Assembly: GCA_945883425.1 (NCBI GenBank)
Contig: CAMCXM010000006.1
Location: 1-55,741 of the forward strand
Reading direction: 5' to 3'
DNA length: 55,741 bases
From: Spirosoma fluviale
Lineage (GTDB): Bacteria > Bacteroidota > Bacteroidia > Cytophagales > Flexibacteraceae
Part shown: positions 9,129-18,130 of the stretch, piece by piece
Layout: each line of letters starts with the position of its first letter
Position numbering within the stretch: position 1 is the stretch's first letter
Program-made: the position numbers and the translations under genes
The notes under the pieces: generated by a model
Told to the model about the DNA's origin: nothing
Seen by the model: the letters and a program-made list of their open reading frames with translations, nothing else
Databases searched by the model: none

Positions 9129-12100
9129 ATGACAGTATCCTTTCGGAAATACTTTAGCATTCTTGTCATCGCTGCAGGCTTATTTAATGCATTGCCATCT
9201 TTTGGACAGTATCGTCTACCGCAGGCAAAACTGAGCGATGAACGAACCAACGAATTTGTCCTTCTAAACGCAACACTGGTTCCGGAACCCGGACAAAAAA
9301 TCGATTCCGCCACCATCTATATAAAGGACGGTATCGTGGTTGCCGCCGGCAAAAGAATCGCGTATCCAAAAAATCTCGCCACACAGGATCTCAAAGGCGC
9401 CTGGGTGTACGCATCTTTCATAGACCTGTTTTCCGGTTACGGAATCGCACCACCAAAACCCAATACGGATGGTGGTTTTTCGCCAGCCCCTCAATACGAT
9501 TCGCGTCGGCCGGGAGCGTTTGCCTGGAACCAGGCACTTAAACCCGAGTTTGATGCCTCATCGGTTTTTCAGCCCAACAACAAAGACGCGGAAGAACTCA
9601 GGAAACTGGGATTTGGCTGGGTTGCCACAGGTTCAAAGGACGGTATCATGCGAGGTTCATCATCCATGGTTCAATTGGGCGAAGGAACGAGCAACGAGTT
9701 AATTCTTAAATCCGGATTGTTTCAGGGCTTGTCTTTTCAGAAAGGACAATCGCCTCAACAATACCCAAGTTCTCAAATGGGAGCAATTGCACTGTTACGA
9801 CAAACATTTCTCGATGCCGACTGGTATCAGAAAGCCACACAAAAAGAAACCAATCTGGCACTGGAGGCCATCAACCGAAACCGTAAATCGGTCTGGATTT
9901 TTGAAACCGGCCAGAAGTATGAAGTGCTTCGGGCTACCACGTTGGCCAAAGAATTCAATCTGAATCTTCTCATAAAAGGAAAAGGTGATGAATACCAGCG
10001 GATGGACGAAATCAAGGCGTCGGGTTTTCCACTTATTCTGAGTCTTCAGTTTCCTGAACTTCCGGATGTGGAAGATCCACTCGACGCCAACCAGGTTTCC
10101 ATCAGTGATCTCAAACATTGGGAACTGGCGCCTTACAATGCTGCCATGCTTTCGGCAAAAGGAATCCCATTTGTAATGACCGCCAGCGATCTGAAAGACC
10201 CCAAATCATTTCTGTCCTCTCTCCGAAAAACGGTGGAGTGCGGATTGAAAGAAGAGGATGCTCTTGCGGCACTCACCACCAAACCGGCAGCTTTGTCGGG
10301 GTTGGCAACGCAGACCGGTAAAATCAAATCCGGATACAAAGCCAGCTTTTTCATTGCCAGCGACAACATCTTCAAAAAGAACAGCCAGATCCTGGATCAT
10401 TATATAGGTGGAAAGCGATTCACTGTCATGGCCAACCCGGTTCAGGAAAAAACAGGTTCCTTCCGGTTGACATTGGGCAATGACAATGGGTTTCAATTGA
10501 AAATAAATCTGAAAGAGGGCAAAACGGAATTTTTGATCATCGCCGCTGACACACAGAAAATACCAGCAGCCGGAAGTCTGGAAACCGGAAAAATCAATTT
10601 CACCTGCCAGATTAAAAAGCTCGACACCAACGCCCGTCTTCAGTTCACAGGCTGGGTCACAAATTCGGGTTATCAGGGTTGGTTTATGGGTGGCAAGTCG
10701 GGTAAAACCGTATGGAATGCAGTATCAATGGTTCCGGTAAAAGACACCATTCCGGCTCAAAAACCATCTCCACAGGATAAGCCTGGTGATACCTGGTATC
10801 CGTTTCAGGCATATGGTTCTCCAAAAAATACGACTCCGTCCGGTAATTCATGGCTGATTAAAAATGCCACTGTCTGGACCAACGAAAAAGAAGGCATTCT
10901 TCCAAACCACGATGTTCTGATTGTAAACGGGAAAGTTCAAGGCATTGGAAAATCGCTAGCCGTTCCACCCAATACTCCCATGATTGATGGAACCGGAAAA
11001 CACGTTACGTCCGGAATTATTGATGAGCACAGTCACATTGCCATTTCAAAAGGAGTGAACGAAGGAAGTTCCACCACCAGTATGGAAGTTCGCATTGGAG
11101 ATGTGATCGAGGCGGATGATGTCAATATTTACCGTCATTTAGCGGGTGGTGTAACGGCGGTGCAACAGTTGCATGGCTCGGCCAATGCCATTGGGGGACA
11201 ATCATCCCTCATAAAACTGCGTTGGGGTAAAAATCCAGAGCAGATGAAAATTGAACAGGCACCGGGTTTCATCAAGTTCGCTTTGGGTGAAAACGTAAAG
11301 CAGTCAAACTGGGGAGAATTCAATACCATCCGATACCCACAAACCCGAATGGGGGTTGAGCAATTAATGTACGATGCTTTCTCACAGGCCAAAGCCTACA
11401 TAGCAGATAAGGAACGCATATCAAAAATTCCGGGATCGGTGTTCCGGAAAGACCTCAAACTGGAAACCCTGGGCGAGATTCTTCAGAAGAAACGTTTCAT
11501 CACCTGCCACAGTTATGTGCAGTCAGAAATCAATATGCTGATGCATGTGGGAGACAGTATGGGCTTTAAAGTGAATACATTTACCCACATTCTGGAAGGA
11601 TACAAAGTGGCCGATAAAATGAAAAAGCATGGTGCAGGAGCCTCAACATTTTCTGATTGGTGGGCCTACAAGATGGAAGTGAAAGACGCCATTCCGTACA
11701 ATGCAGCCATGATGCATAAACATGGTGTGGTTGTCGCCATCAATTCGGATGATGCGGAAATGGCAACCCGTCTCAATCAGGAAGCTGCCAAGACAATCAA
11801 ATACGGTGGGGTATCGGAAGAAGATGCATGGAAAATGGTGACATTAAATCCTGCCAGATTGCTCCATCTGGATGGTCGGATGGGAAGTCTGAAACCAGGT
11901 AAAGATGCGGATGTTGTCATATGGACTGACAATCCACTGAAAATATCTGCCAGGGCAGAAAAAACCTTTGTAGATGGGGAAAAGCTTTTTGATTTGGAGT
12001 TTGAAAAACAAAAACAAGAAATCATTCTCACTGAAAGACAACGAATTATCCAAAAAATGTTGAAAGCCAAACAAGGTGGAAGCCCTGTTGTTCCGGCTCA

Positions 12101-12149
12101 GCCAAAGGTTCAGCACCTGTGGCATTGCGACGATGAAGGAGAATTTTAA
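9129..12149 (+). CDS. Secreted tandem amidohydrolase
   Basis: The protein is 1006 residues, exported by a signal peptide ending near SFGQ. It contains two amidohydrolase-like halves. The first (about 30-430) has the urease-type beta-sandwich (LLNATLVPEPGQ) but reads ASFIDLFSGYG where the metal-binding HxH should be, so it is probably inactive. The second (about 570-990) keeps GIIDEHSHIAIS with HxH, later histidines (CHSYVQSE, FTHILEG) and the catalytic Asp region AINSDDAEMATR. The substrate is unknown; related proteins act as imidazolonepropionase-like or dipeptidase-like enzymes. Confidence 0.88.
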   Translation: MTVSFRKYFSILVIAAGLFNALPSFGQYRLPQAKLSDERTNEFVLLNATLVPEPGQKIDSATIYIKDGIVVAAGKRIAYPKNLATQDLKGAWVYASFIDLFSGYGIAPPKPNTDGGFSPAPQYDSRRPGAFAWNQALKPEFDASSVFQPNNKDAEELRKLGFGWVATGSKDGIMRGSSSMVQLGEGTSNELILKSGLFQGLSFQKGQSPQQYPSSQMGAIALLRQTFLDADWYQKATQKETNLALEAINRNRKSVWIFETGQKYEVLRATTLAKEFNLNLLIKGKGDEYQRMDEIKASGFPLILSLQFPELPDVEDPLDANQVSISDLKHWELAPYNAAMLSAKGIPFVMTASDLKDPKSFLSSLRKTVECGLKEEDALAALTTKPAALSGLATQTGKIKSGYKASFFIASDNIFKKNSQILDHYIGGKRFTVMANPVQEKTGSFRLTLGNDNGFQLKINLKEGKTEFLIIAADTQKIPAAGSLETGKINFTCQIKKLDTNARLQFTGWVTNSGYQGWFMGGKSGKTVWNAVSMVPVKDTIPAQKPSPQDKPGDTWYPFQAYGSPKNTTPSGNSWLIKNATVWTNEKEGILPNHDVLIVNGKVQGIGKSLAVPPNTPMIDGTGKHVTSGIIDEHSHIAISKGVNEGSSTTSMEVRIGDVIEADDVNIYRHLAGGVTAVQQLHGSANAIGGQSSLIKLRWGKNPEQMKIEQAPGFIKFALGENVKQSNWGEFNTIRYPQTRMGVEQLMYDAFSQAKAYIADKERISKIPGSVFRKDLKLETLGEILQKKRFITCHSYVQSEINMLMHVGDSMGFKVNTFTHILEGYKVADKMKKHGAGASTFSDWWAYKMEVKDAIPYNAAMMHKHGVVVAINSDDAEMATRLNQEAAKTIKYGGVSEEDAWKMVTLNPARLLHLDGRMGSLKPGKDADVVIWTDNPLKISARAEKTFVDGEKLFDLEFEKQKQEIILTERQRIIQKMLKAKQGGSPVVPAQPKVQHLWHCDDEGEF

Positions 12150-12209
12150 AAGAAAAAGATGTCAATTTAAAAACCCGGCACAAAATTAGATGTATATACA
12201 ATTAATCTT

Positions 12210-12917
12210 ATGACAATTGAGGGAAAGAAGATTATCATCACCGGAGGTTCTTCCGGAATAGGTAAAGCAACCGCAAAACGATTAACCGAATTGGGCGCAC
12301 TTGTTCTCATAACTGGCAGAAATGAAAACCGGCTTGAAAAAGCAGCGAAGGCCATCGGCTGCCACTGGATTAAAGCTGATGTTTCCAAACCAGAAGATGT
12401 GAACAAAACGTTTGAATGGGTTGAAAAAAACTGGAACAATGATCTGGATGTTCTCATCAACAATGCAGGTCTGGGAGAATTTGCTTCAATTGAAGAAACG
12501 GCAATGGAAAGCTACTACCGTGTATTTGGCGTCAACATTTTTGGACCCATTATGATGGTGAAAAAAGCAATCCCGATTATGAAAGCAAAAATGTCGGGCA
12601 GTATTGTGAATGTAGCCTCTACCTCATCTTTGAAAGGCTTTAACAATGGATCGGCATATTCTTCTTCAAAGTTTGCACTTCGGGGATTTACCCAAAGTCT
12701 TACAGAGGAAGTCCGGCAATACAACATCCGGGTTTTCCAGGTTAATCCATCTGAAGTAACCACAGCCCTTGGCAATCCGGAACGGGAGGAAAGAAACGAG
12801 GTCGATTTCAAGCTGGGAGCCGATCAGTTGGCTCAAACCATTGCAGCCTTGCTTCAACTTCCTCAAAAGGCATTTGTCCCTGAGTTATCTGTCTGGTCCA
12901 CAAACCCTAAATATTAA
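12210..12917 (+). CDS. Short-chain dehydrogenase/reductase
   Basis: This 235-residue classical SDR has the NAD(P)-binding TGGSSGIGKA at residues 11-20, NNAG at 84-87, the serine region NVASTSS at about 134-140, and the catalytic YSSSK at 150-154. It contains GR at 36-37 after the second strand (VLITGRNENR), favouring NADPH. The substrate cannot be predicted. It stands between the amidohydrolase and a YceI gene on the same strand. Confidence 0.9.
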   Translation: MTIEGKKIIITGGSSGIGKATAKRLTELGALVLITGRNENRLEKAAKAIGCHWIKADVSKPEDVNKTFEWVEKNWNNDLDVLINNAGLGEFASIEETAMESYYRVFGVNIFGPIMMVKKAIPIMKAKMSGSIVNVASTSSLKGFNNGSAYSSSKFALRGFTQSLTEEVRQYNIRVFQVNPSEVTTALGNPEREERNEVDFKLGADQLAQTIAALLQLPQKAFVPELSVWSTNPKY

Positions 12918-12946
12918 TTCGTAACAATTTTAAATTTTATATAAAC

Positions 12947-13549
12947 ATGACAACGTTCAAATCAATCGCCGCTGCTACCCTATTGGGAGCTTTGGTACTG
13001 GGTTCTTCTTTCACCGGAAAACTTTCAGGAAGTTTCAAAGTAAATACCGAAAAATCTACCGTGAAATGGTTCGCCACTAAGGTGACCGGTAAACACGATG
13101 GATCTGTGAAACTGGCATCAGGTACCCTCAACTCCGATGGCAAATCAGTGACTGGTGGTACATTTGATATCGACATGACCTCATTGGTTGTAGCTGACAT
13201 CACCGATCCGGGAACAAATGGAAAACTTCTGGGCCACTTGAAATCAGATGATTTCTTCTCAGTTGATAAACACAAAACCGCTCATTTCGAAATCACCAAA
13301 GTAGCTCCTAAATCAGGAAACGAATTTGAAGTATCGGGCAAAATGACCATTAAAGGCATCACTCAGGACATCTCTTTCCCGGCTACCATCACCTCAACCG
13401 CCAAAGAAGTAAAGGCCAACGCGAAAATCACACTTGACAGAACCAAATGGGATATCCGTTATGGTTCAGGAAAATTCTTCGAAGGATTGGGTGACAGAGT
13501 AATCAATGATGACTTTGTAATTGAACTGAATCTGGTTGCCGGAGCTTAA
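12947..13549 (+). CDS. YceI family periplasmic protein (second copy)
   Basis: This 200-residue protein has a signal peptide (TLLGALVLGSSFTG) and a YceI barrel. It includes the motif KVNTEKSTVKWFATKVTGKH, the central LGHLKSDDFFSVDKHKTAHF and a C-terminal LDRTKWDIRYGSGKFFEGLG. The last is the classic YceI region around the lipid-binding cavity and fits the family better than the copy at 1027. It is closely followed by a strong terminator. Confidence 0.93.
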   Translation: MTTFKSIAAATLLGALVLGSSFTGKLSGSFKVNTEKSTVKWFATKVTGKHDGSVKLASGTLNSDGKSVTGGTFDIDMTSLVVADITDPGTNGKLLGHLKSDDFFSVDKHKTAHFEITKVAPKSGNEFEVSGKMTIKGITQDISFPATITSTAKEVKANAKITLDRTKWDIRYGSGKFFEGLGDRVINDDFVIELNLVAGA

Positions 13550-13569
13550 TCCGTTCCTAACTAAACAAA

Positions 13570-13599
13570 AAGCCCTGGAGAAATCCGGGGCTTTTTTTT
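13570..13599 (+). terminator. Rho-independent terminator after YceI
   Basis: AAGCCCTGG and CCGGGGCTT form the stem (one mismatch) and a run of eight T follows. It ends the 12947 gene before the start of the fRMsr gene. Confidence 0.88.
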
Positions 13600-13627
13600 G
13601 TACTTGCCAACCGTAATAAACATTACA

Positions 13628-14110
13628 ATGGAAGATTTTCAAGTATCAGAAGGAACGAAAGAGGAAAAATACACTCGCCTTTCAGAGCAGTTAAAAAGCT
13701 TGTGGGATGGCGAACCCGATCTCATGGCCAATCTCGCTAATGCTACAGCGGCCATTAAACAAACCTTTCCGTTTCACTGGATTGGTTTCTACCTGGTGAA
13801 AAACAATGAACTTGTTCTGGGTCCGTTTCAAGGACCGGTCGCCTGCACAAGGATTGGTTTAGGAAGAGGTGTGTGTGGAACATCCTGGAAAACAAAAACG
13901 ACTCAATTGGTGCCGGATGTGGATGCCTTTCCCGGACACATCGCCTGTTCTTCGCTTTCCCGCTCTGAAATTGTGGTGCCCATACTGGTGGGAGAAGATG
14001 TGGTGGCAGTCCTTGATATAGACAGCAGCGAACTAAACGATTTCGACCAAACCGACAAGCTTCATCTGGAGGAAATCTGTCAGGCTCTTGCCCGCATCTG
14101 GAATCCTTAG
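13628..14110 (+). CDS. msrC: Free methionine-R-sulfoxide reductase (GAF domain)
   Basis: This GAF-domain enzyme of 160 residues reduces free methionine-R-sulfoxide. From ATG 13628 the three redox cysteines fall at residues 73, 83 and 107. Their spacing of 10 and 24 matches Cys84/94/118 of the E. coli enzyme. An open frame continues left to a TTG at 13598, but that region is the terminator, so I use the ATG. It is convergent with lptB, and the two coding regions overlap by 4 bp at their ends. Confidence 0.93.
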   Translation: MEDFQVSEGTKEEKYTRLSEQLKSLWDGEPDLMANLANATAAIKQTFPFHWIGFYLVKNNELVLGPFQGPVACTRIGLGRGVCGTSWKTKTTQLVPDVDAFPGHIACSSLSRSEIVVPILVGEDVVAVLDIDSSELNDFDQTDKLHLEEICQALARIWNP

Positions 14111-14838
14111 AATTTTTTCTTCAGTTCGAAGTTCTTTCCGAGATATACCCGGCGAACGGTTTCATCTGCCGCCAACTCCTCCGGAGTACCGCTTTTGAGG
14201 ATCTTGCCTTCAAACAAAAGATAGGCTCTGTCCGTGATACTGAGGGTTTCGTCCACATTATGATCGGTGATCAGAATCCCAATGTTTTTCTTTTTCAACT
14301 TCGAAACGATGCTCTGAATTTCCTCCACCGCAATTGGATCTACGCCGGCAAAGGGTTCATCCAATAAAACAAAACTGGGGTCGACCGCCAGCGCCCGGGC
14401 AATTTCTGTCCTTCGTCTTTCCCCACCGGACAAAACTTTACCAAGGTTCTTCCGCACATGAGTAAGGCTGAATTCTTCGAGCAAACTTTCCATTTTTTCA
14501 ATCTGCTGCTTTCGGGTCAGATCTGTCATTTCCAGAACACCCAGAATGTTTTCCTCAACCGATAATGTCCGGAAAACAGAGGCTTCCTGAGCAAGATAGC
14601 CAACGCCCTTTTTGGCCCTCCGAAACATGGGGAGATCTGTAATCTCATCGGAATCCAGGAAAATTTTACCGCTGTTGGGTTTGATCAACCCCACAATCAT
14701 GTAAAAAGAAGTCGTCTTTCCTGCCCCGTTAGGGCCGAGCAGTCCGACAATCTCGCCCTGGTTCACTTCAACCGAGACATCATTCACCACCAAACGGCTC
14801 TTATACTTTTTGAACAGGTGTTCCGCCCGAAGCTGCAT
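14107..14838 (-). CDS. lptB: LPS export ABC transporter ATPase LptB
   Basis: LptB powers the LptFG transporter that lifts lipopolysaccharide out of the inner membrane. The 243 residues contain Walker A GPNGAGKT (35-42), the Q-loop AQEASVF, the signature LSGGE (136-140), Walker B FVLLDE (156-161) and the switch histidine in ITDHNV. The Lpt-specific [18 protein letters not shown] stretch separates it from amino-acid transporter ATPases. Partner genes are not in the window. Confidence 0.95.
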   Translation of the reverse strand: MQLRAEHLFKKYKSRLVVNDVSVEVNQGEIVGLLGPNGAGKTTSFYMIVGLIKPNSGKIFLDSDEITDLPMFRRAKKGVGYLAQEASVFRTLSVEENILGVLEMTDLTRKQQIEKMESLLEEFSLTHVRKNLGKVLSGGERRRTEIARALAVDPSFVLLDEPFAGVDPIAVEEIQSIVSKLKKKNIGILITDHNVDETLSITDRAYLLFEGKILKSGTPEELAADETVRRVYLGKNFELKKKF

Positions 14839-14923
14839 GTTGGAAAAGGTAGTTTTGAAATGAACTTCAAATCAAAAGAAAAAGGCCCAGAGAGTGAAGG
14901 CTGTTTCCAAAATGATCCAAAAT

Positions 14924-14953
14924 AAAAGGCCGGATTACCAGATCCGGCCTTTT
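14924..14953. terminator. Strong bidirectional terminator
   Basis: AAAAGGCCGGAT and ATCCGGCCTTTT form a 12-bp perfect stem around a 6-base loop. T-runs follow on both strands. It lies upstream of both lptB and the GH43-like gene, so it does not terminate either of them. Confidence 0.85.
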
Positions 14954-15030
14954 TAACACATAAAAACCACAATGAAACAAACAATCAAATATCGAGCATG
15001 AAATCTCTTGACACTTGTTTTGTTTAACAC
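14924..15030 (-). ncRNA. Candidate small RNA upstream of lptB
   Basis: The minus strand has a perfect TAnnTTTG box (TATTTTTG, complement of 15035-15042). About 100 bp downstream it reaches the 12-bp terminator at 14924-14953. No frame longer than a few codons lies between. This is an inference from promoter and terminator spacing. The alternative is that it is the attenuated leader of lptB. Confidence 0.35.
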
Positions 15031-15054
15031 ATTACAAAAATAGTTAAACAAAAC
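15017..15054. promoter_or_regulatory. 12-bp perfect inverted repeat, probable operator
   Basis: GTTTTGTTTAAC (15017-15028) and GTTAAACAAAAC (15043-15054) are exact inverted repeats separated by 14 bases. The spacer contains the minus-strand -7 box. The arrangement suits a dimeric repressor covering a promoter. Confidence 0.5.
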
Positions 15055-15098
15055 TGTATGATTACCATTTTACACGGAAGTTTCTCCATGTTTTTTTT

Positions 15099-15106
15099 CA
15101 ATTTTG
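15099..15106 (+). promoter_or_regulatory. Putative -7 box of the GH43-like gene
   Basis: CAATTTTG matches TAnnTTTG at all but the first base and lies 35 bp upstream of the ATG at 15141. The same CAATTTTG word precedes mutL and the acyltransferase at 26064. Confidence 0.4.
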
Positions 15107-15140
15107 CAGATGTCACCAACATTCCAAAAATCCCCTTTTG

Positions 15141-16127
15141 ATGAAAACGAATCTGATGGTCGTATGCAAGCAGGCAATCGTTGTGATGCTTTTGCTTCCT
15201 CTCCTTTCTTTTTATCTTTTTGAACCCACGAAAAAGAAAAAACCAGATCCGTTTCTGTATGCCTACTACTCTGGCGACGGAACCAGTGGCTTGCACCTGG
15301 CCTGGTCTGAAGATGGTTTCAAATGGCAGCCACTCAAAAACGGAAAGAGTTTTGTCAAACCCGGAATTGGCGATTACATCATGCGTGATCCAAATCTGTA
15401 CCAGGATCCGGACGGAATCTTTCATCTGGTCTGGTCAACCGGCCTCAGTCGCAAAGAAATCGGATATGCCTATTCACGAAATCTGATCGATTGGTCGGTT
15501 CAACGGACCATTCCCGTCATGGAAAAAGACAGTGTGGTTCTAAACGCATGGGCACCCGAACTGTTATTTGATGCGGATGGCAAACGTTTTATGCTGTACT
15601 GGGCAAGCTCGGTTCCCGGAAAGTTCAGGGAAACCGAAAAACAAAACGATTCACTTCCAGGAGGCTACCGATATAATCACCGGATTTACAGAAAGTTCAG
15701 CACCGATCTCAAAGAATGGAGCCCTACCGAATTGTTTTTCGAACCGGGCTTCAACTGCACAGATGCCACCATTTGCACCGACAGTGGAAAGGTGATGATG
15801 TTTTACAAGGACGGCACTCAAATCGGAAAAAACATCCAAAACAACATACGGATGAGTACCTCGGGTTTTGTCAGTGGTGGGTTCTCAACCAAACCAAGTC
15901 TCGTCAGCCGGCGGGTATGGGCAGAAGCGCCAACGGGTGTCAGGCTCGACAGCCAGTATGTGGTGTACTTTCATAAATACCGTACCCGGAAAATGGGTGC
16001 CGTGTTGACGAAAGATTTTAAGAAATGGAAGGATGTATCCGATAGTCTTTCCTTTCCAAAAGGTGTTCAACATGGAACGGTGCTGAGAATTCCGGAAAAG
16101 ACGATGGAGAAACTCCGTGAGTTGTAA
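15141..16127 (+). CDS. GH43-like five-bladed beta-propeller protein
   Basis: This protein of 328 residues has an N-terminal hydrophobic export or anchor segment (about 10-28). The propeller carries residues expected of glycoside hydrolase family 43: an acidic residue in the first blade (AWSEDG), MRDPN with the pKa-modulating Asp, and NAWAPEL with the general-acid Glu. Family enzymes cut arabinan, xylan or related side chains; the substrate is not predictable. The TTG at 15138 is directly upstream but ATG 15141 is preferred. Confidence 0.75.
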   Translation: MKTNLMVVCKQAIVVMLLLPLLSFYLFEPTKKKKPDPFLYAYYSGDGTSGLHLAWSEDGFKWQPLKNGKSFVKPGIGDYIMRDPNLYQDPDGIFHLVWSTGLSRKEIGYAYSRNLIDWSVQRTIPVMEKDSVVLNAWAPELLFDADGKRFMLYWASSVPGKFRETEKQNDSLPGGYRYNHRIYRKFSTDLKEWSPTELFFEPGFNCTDATICTDSGKVMMFYKDGTQIGKNIQNNIRMSTSGFVSGGFSTKPSLVSRRVWAEAPTGVRLDSQYVVYFHKYRTRKMGAVLTKDFKKWKDVSDSLSFPKGVQHGTVLRIPEKTMEKLREL

Positions 16128-16136
16128 TTCACGGAG
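16113..16136 (+). terminator. Hairpin spanning the stop codon of the GH43-like gene
   Basis: CTCCGTGA (16113-16120) pairs with TCACGGAG (16129-16136) around the TAA stop. The nearest T-run is about 16 bases further on, so terminator strength is uncertain. Confidence 0.4.
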
Positions 16137-16186
16137 AGGCCAAAGGACAAAGTTTTTCTAAATTTTCATTATTGGGCAAGTCGGAG

Positions 16187-16194
16187 CAATTTTG
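16187..16194 (+). promoter_or_regulatory. Putative mutL -7 box
   Basis: CAATTTTG ends 5 bases before the mutL ATG at 16200. If used, transcription would start at or next to the start codon, giving a leaderless message. Confidence 0.35.
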
Positions 16195-16199
16195 TCCCT

Positions 16200-18050
16200 A
16201 TGAATCACATCATCCGTTTGCTTCCCGACGCCATTGCCAACCAGATTGCGGCCGGTGAAGTGGTTCAGCGACCGGCATCGGTTGTGAAAGAACTGCTCGA
16301 AAATGCCATCGATGCAGGAGCCACCGAAATTTTGCTTCGGGTAAAAGAAGGAGGAAAGACCTTCATCCAGGTAGTAGACAATGGAAAGGGCATGAGTGAG
16401 CTCGATGCCCGGATGTGTTTTGAACGACACGCTACTTCCAAAATCCGGCAGTTTGAAGATATGCAGAAACTGGCCACTTATGGTTTCAGAGGTGAAGCTC
16501 TGGCATCCATTGCCGCTGTTTCGCAACTGGAAATGAAAACCCGGCAACCATCCGAAGAAACCGGAACTCTGATCCGAATCGAAGGCTCTGAACGAAAGGC
16601 ACAGGAATCGGTCGCCATGGAACCGGGGTCTTCTTTTATCACCCGGAATCTGTTTTACAACGTACCCGCCAGACGGAACTTTCTCAAAAGCAATCAGGTG
16701 GAGTTTGCCCACATTTCAGAGGAGTTTTACCGGGTGGCTTTATCATATCCCAATGTTTCGTTTTCGTTTTACCAGGGCGATTCTCTCCTCATTAAAACGT
16801 CCTCCTCTCACCTGCCCAAAAGGGTTTCTGCCGTTTTCGGGGATTCGTACCGTGAAAATTTACTGGCCGTCTCCGAAGAAACCGATTTCCTTAAAGTGAG
16901 CGGATACATTGGCAAACCCGAAATATCACGGAAGACAAGAGGAGAGCAATACTTTTTCGCCAACAACCGGTTTATAAAAAACGGATACCTTCATCATGCC
17001 GTTGCCTCGGCTTTTGAAGGGCTCCTTCCGCAGGCCAGCTTTCCGTTTTACATCCTGTTTCTTGAAATCAGTCCGGAGAAAATTGACATCAATGTTCATC
17101 CGACGAAAACAGAGATCAAGTTTGAAAATGAACGGTTTGTGTATTCGATTGTGCAGGCAGCGGTGCGAAAAGCGTTGCAGCAATCGATGCTGGTTCCGGC
17201 CATCGATTTTGAACCGGTCTCGCCGTGGCTGACACAGCTGACCAACCAACCGGTGACCGAGAAGCCTGTTTTTACAACTGAAGTAAACCCGCCATCTTCC
17301 GGATACACCAACCCGTATCAAACACACAAATCGACACGACCAGATCCCAACTGGGAGAAATTGTTTTCCGCTTCCGGACGATCGAATGCAACCTATGTGT
17401 CTGCTTTTGAAACAAAAGGCCAAAATGATACCGTCCGTTTTGAGGCAACTTCTGAAACCACCGAATCAAGGCCGGTATCGGAAAAGCCCAAACCGATGAA
17501 TCTTCACGGACAGTATTTGCTCTATCAGGTAAAATCCGGATTGATGGTGATTCACATGGCACGTGCCTGGGAGCGGATCAGTTACGAACGATTGATTCTG
17601 AATCTGGAAAGCGGATCTTCCGCTACCCAACAATTATTGTTTCCGGTGACTCTCCATTTTTCGGATGGTGATTTTGCTTTGGTTGAAGAAATGGGGGAAG
17701 AAATCCGGACGCTGGGAATTGACTGGTCTGCTTTTGGTGGCAACAGCATTCTGGTTTCGGGATTACCCGCTGACCTATCAAGGCAGGAGCCGGGGCGATT
17801 ATTTCAGGAGTTTCTGGAGCAATACCGATGGAACCAGGGTCAGTTGAAAATCCCGAAAAAGCAATCGCTTGCACGGGCTTTGGCCAAACGAAGCAGTACA
17901 CAACAGGAATTTCATTTTTGGAAAGAACCGGAGTTACTGGGTCTCGTGAACCGGTTATTCGCTTGTCAGGTACCGGATCTTAGTCCGGACGGAGAACCAA
18001 TCAGCCGGATAATTGGGATGGATGAGGTGGTGGGTTTGCTGCTGAAATAA
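16200..18050 (+). CDS. mutL: DNA mismatch repair protein MutL, endonuclease motif degenerate
   Basis: The protein is 616 residues. The GHKL ATPase half is intact: NAIDAGAT, DNGKGM, ATSKI and TYGFRGEAL near residues 36-100. The C-terminal dimerisation half is recognisable, but the metal-binding motif usually DQHAxxExxxxE reads HMARAWERISYE. The later CPHGRP-type motif reads SPDGEP after LFACQVP. The metal-ligand Asp and His are thus absent, so the endonuclease active site looks lost. It is not operonic with mutS; the DUF4907 gene follows on the same strand. Confidence 0.95.
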   Translation: MNHIIRLLPDAIANQIAAGEVVQRPASVVKELLENAIDAGATEILLRVKEGGKTFIQVVDNGKGMSELDARMCFERHATSKIRQFEDMQKLATYGFRGEALASIAAVSQLEMKTRQPSEETGTLIRIEGSERKAQESVAMEPGSSFITRNLFYNVPARRNFLKSNQVEFAHISEEFYRVALSYPNVSFSFYQGDSLLIKTSSSHLPKRVSAVFGDSYRENLLAVSEETDFLKVSGYIGKPEISRKTRGEQYFFANNRFIKNGYLHHAVASAFEGLLPQASFPFYILFLEISPEKIDINVHPTKTEIKFENERFVYSIVQAAVRKALQQSMLVPAIDFEPVSPWLTQLTNQPVTEKPVFTTEVNPPSSGYTNPYQTHKSTRPDPNWEKLFSASGRSNATYVSAFETKGQNDTVRFEATSETTESRPVSEKPKPMNLHGQYLLYQVKSGLMVIHMARAWERISYERLILNLESGSSATQQLLFPVTLHFSDGDFALVEEMGEEIRTLGIDWSAFGGNSILVSGLPADLSRQEPGRLFQEFLEQYRWNQGQLKIPKKQSLARALAKRSSTQQEFHFWKEPELLGLVNRLFACQVPDLSPDGEPISRIIGMDEVVGLLLK

Positions 18051-18130
18051 ATTCCCAGAAATATCTGGCACTGATCCGTTTCATAAACGGTTTTGGTTAT
18101 ATCTCTTCTGGAACTGATATTTGAACTGCT

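Larger units (their letters stand above)
14839..15140. other. Divergent intergenic region lptB / GH43-like gene
   Basis: This 302-bp gap has no protein-coding frame. It holds a strong 12-bp-stem terminator (14924-14953), a 12-bp inverted repeat (15017-15054) with a minus-strand -7 box in its loop, and a plus-strand -7-like box at 15099-15106. A terminator between two divergent genes implies a third transcript; see the ncRNA candidate. Confidence 0.7.

Noticed and set aside
12210-13549. Operon linking the SDR and YceI genes in one pathway
   Set aside because: They are on the same strand and close, but nothing in either sequence suggests a shared substrate.
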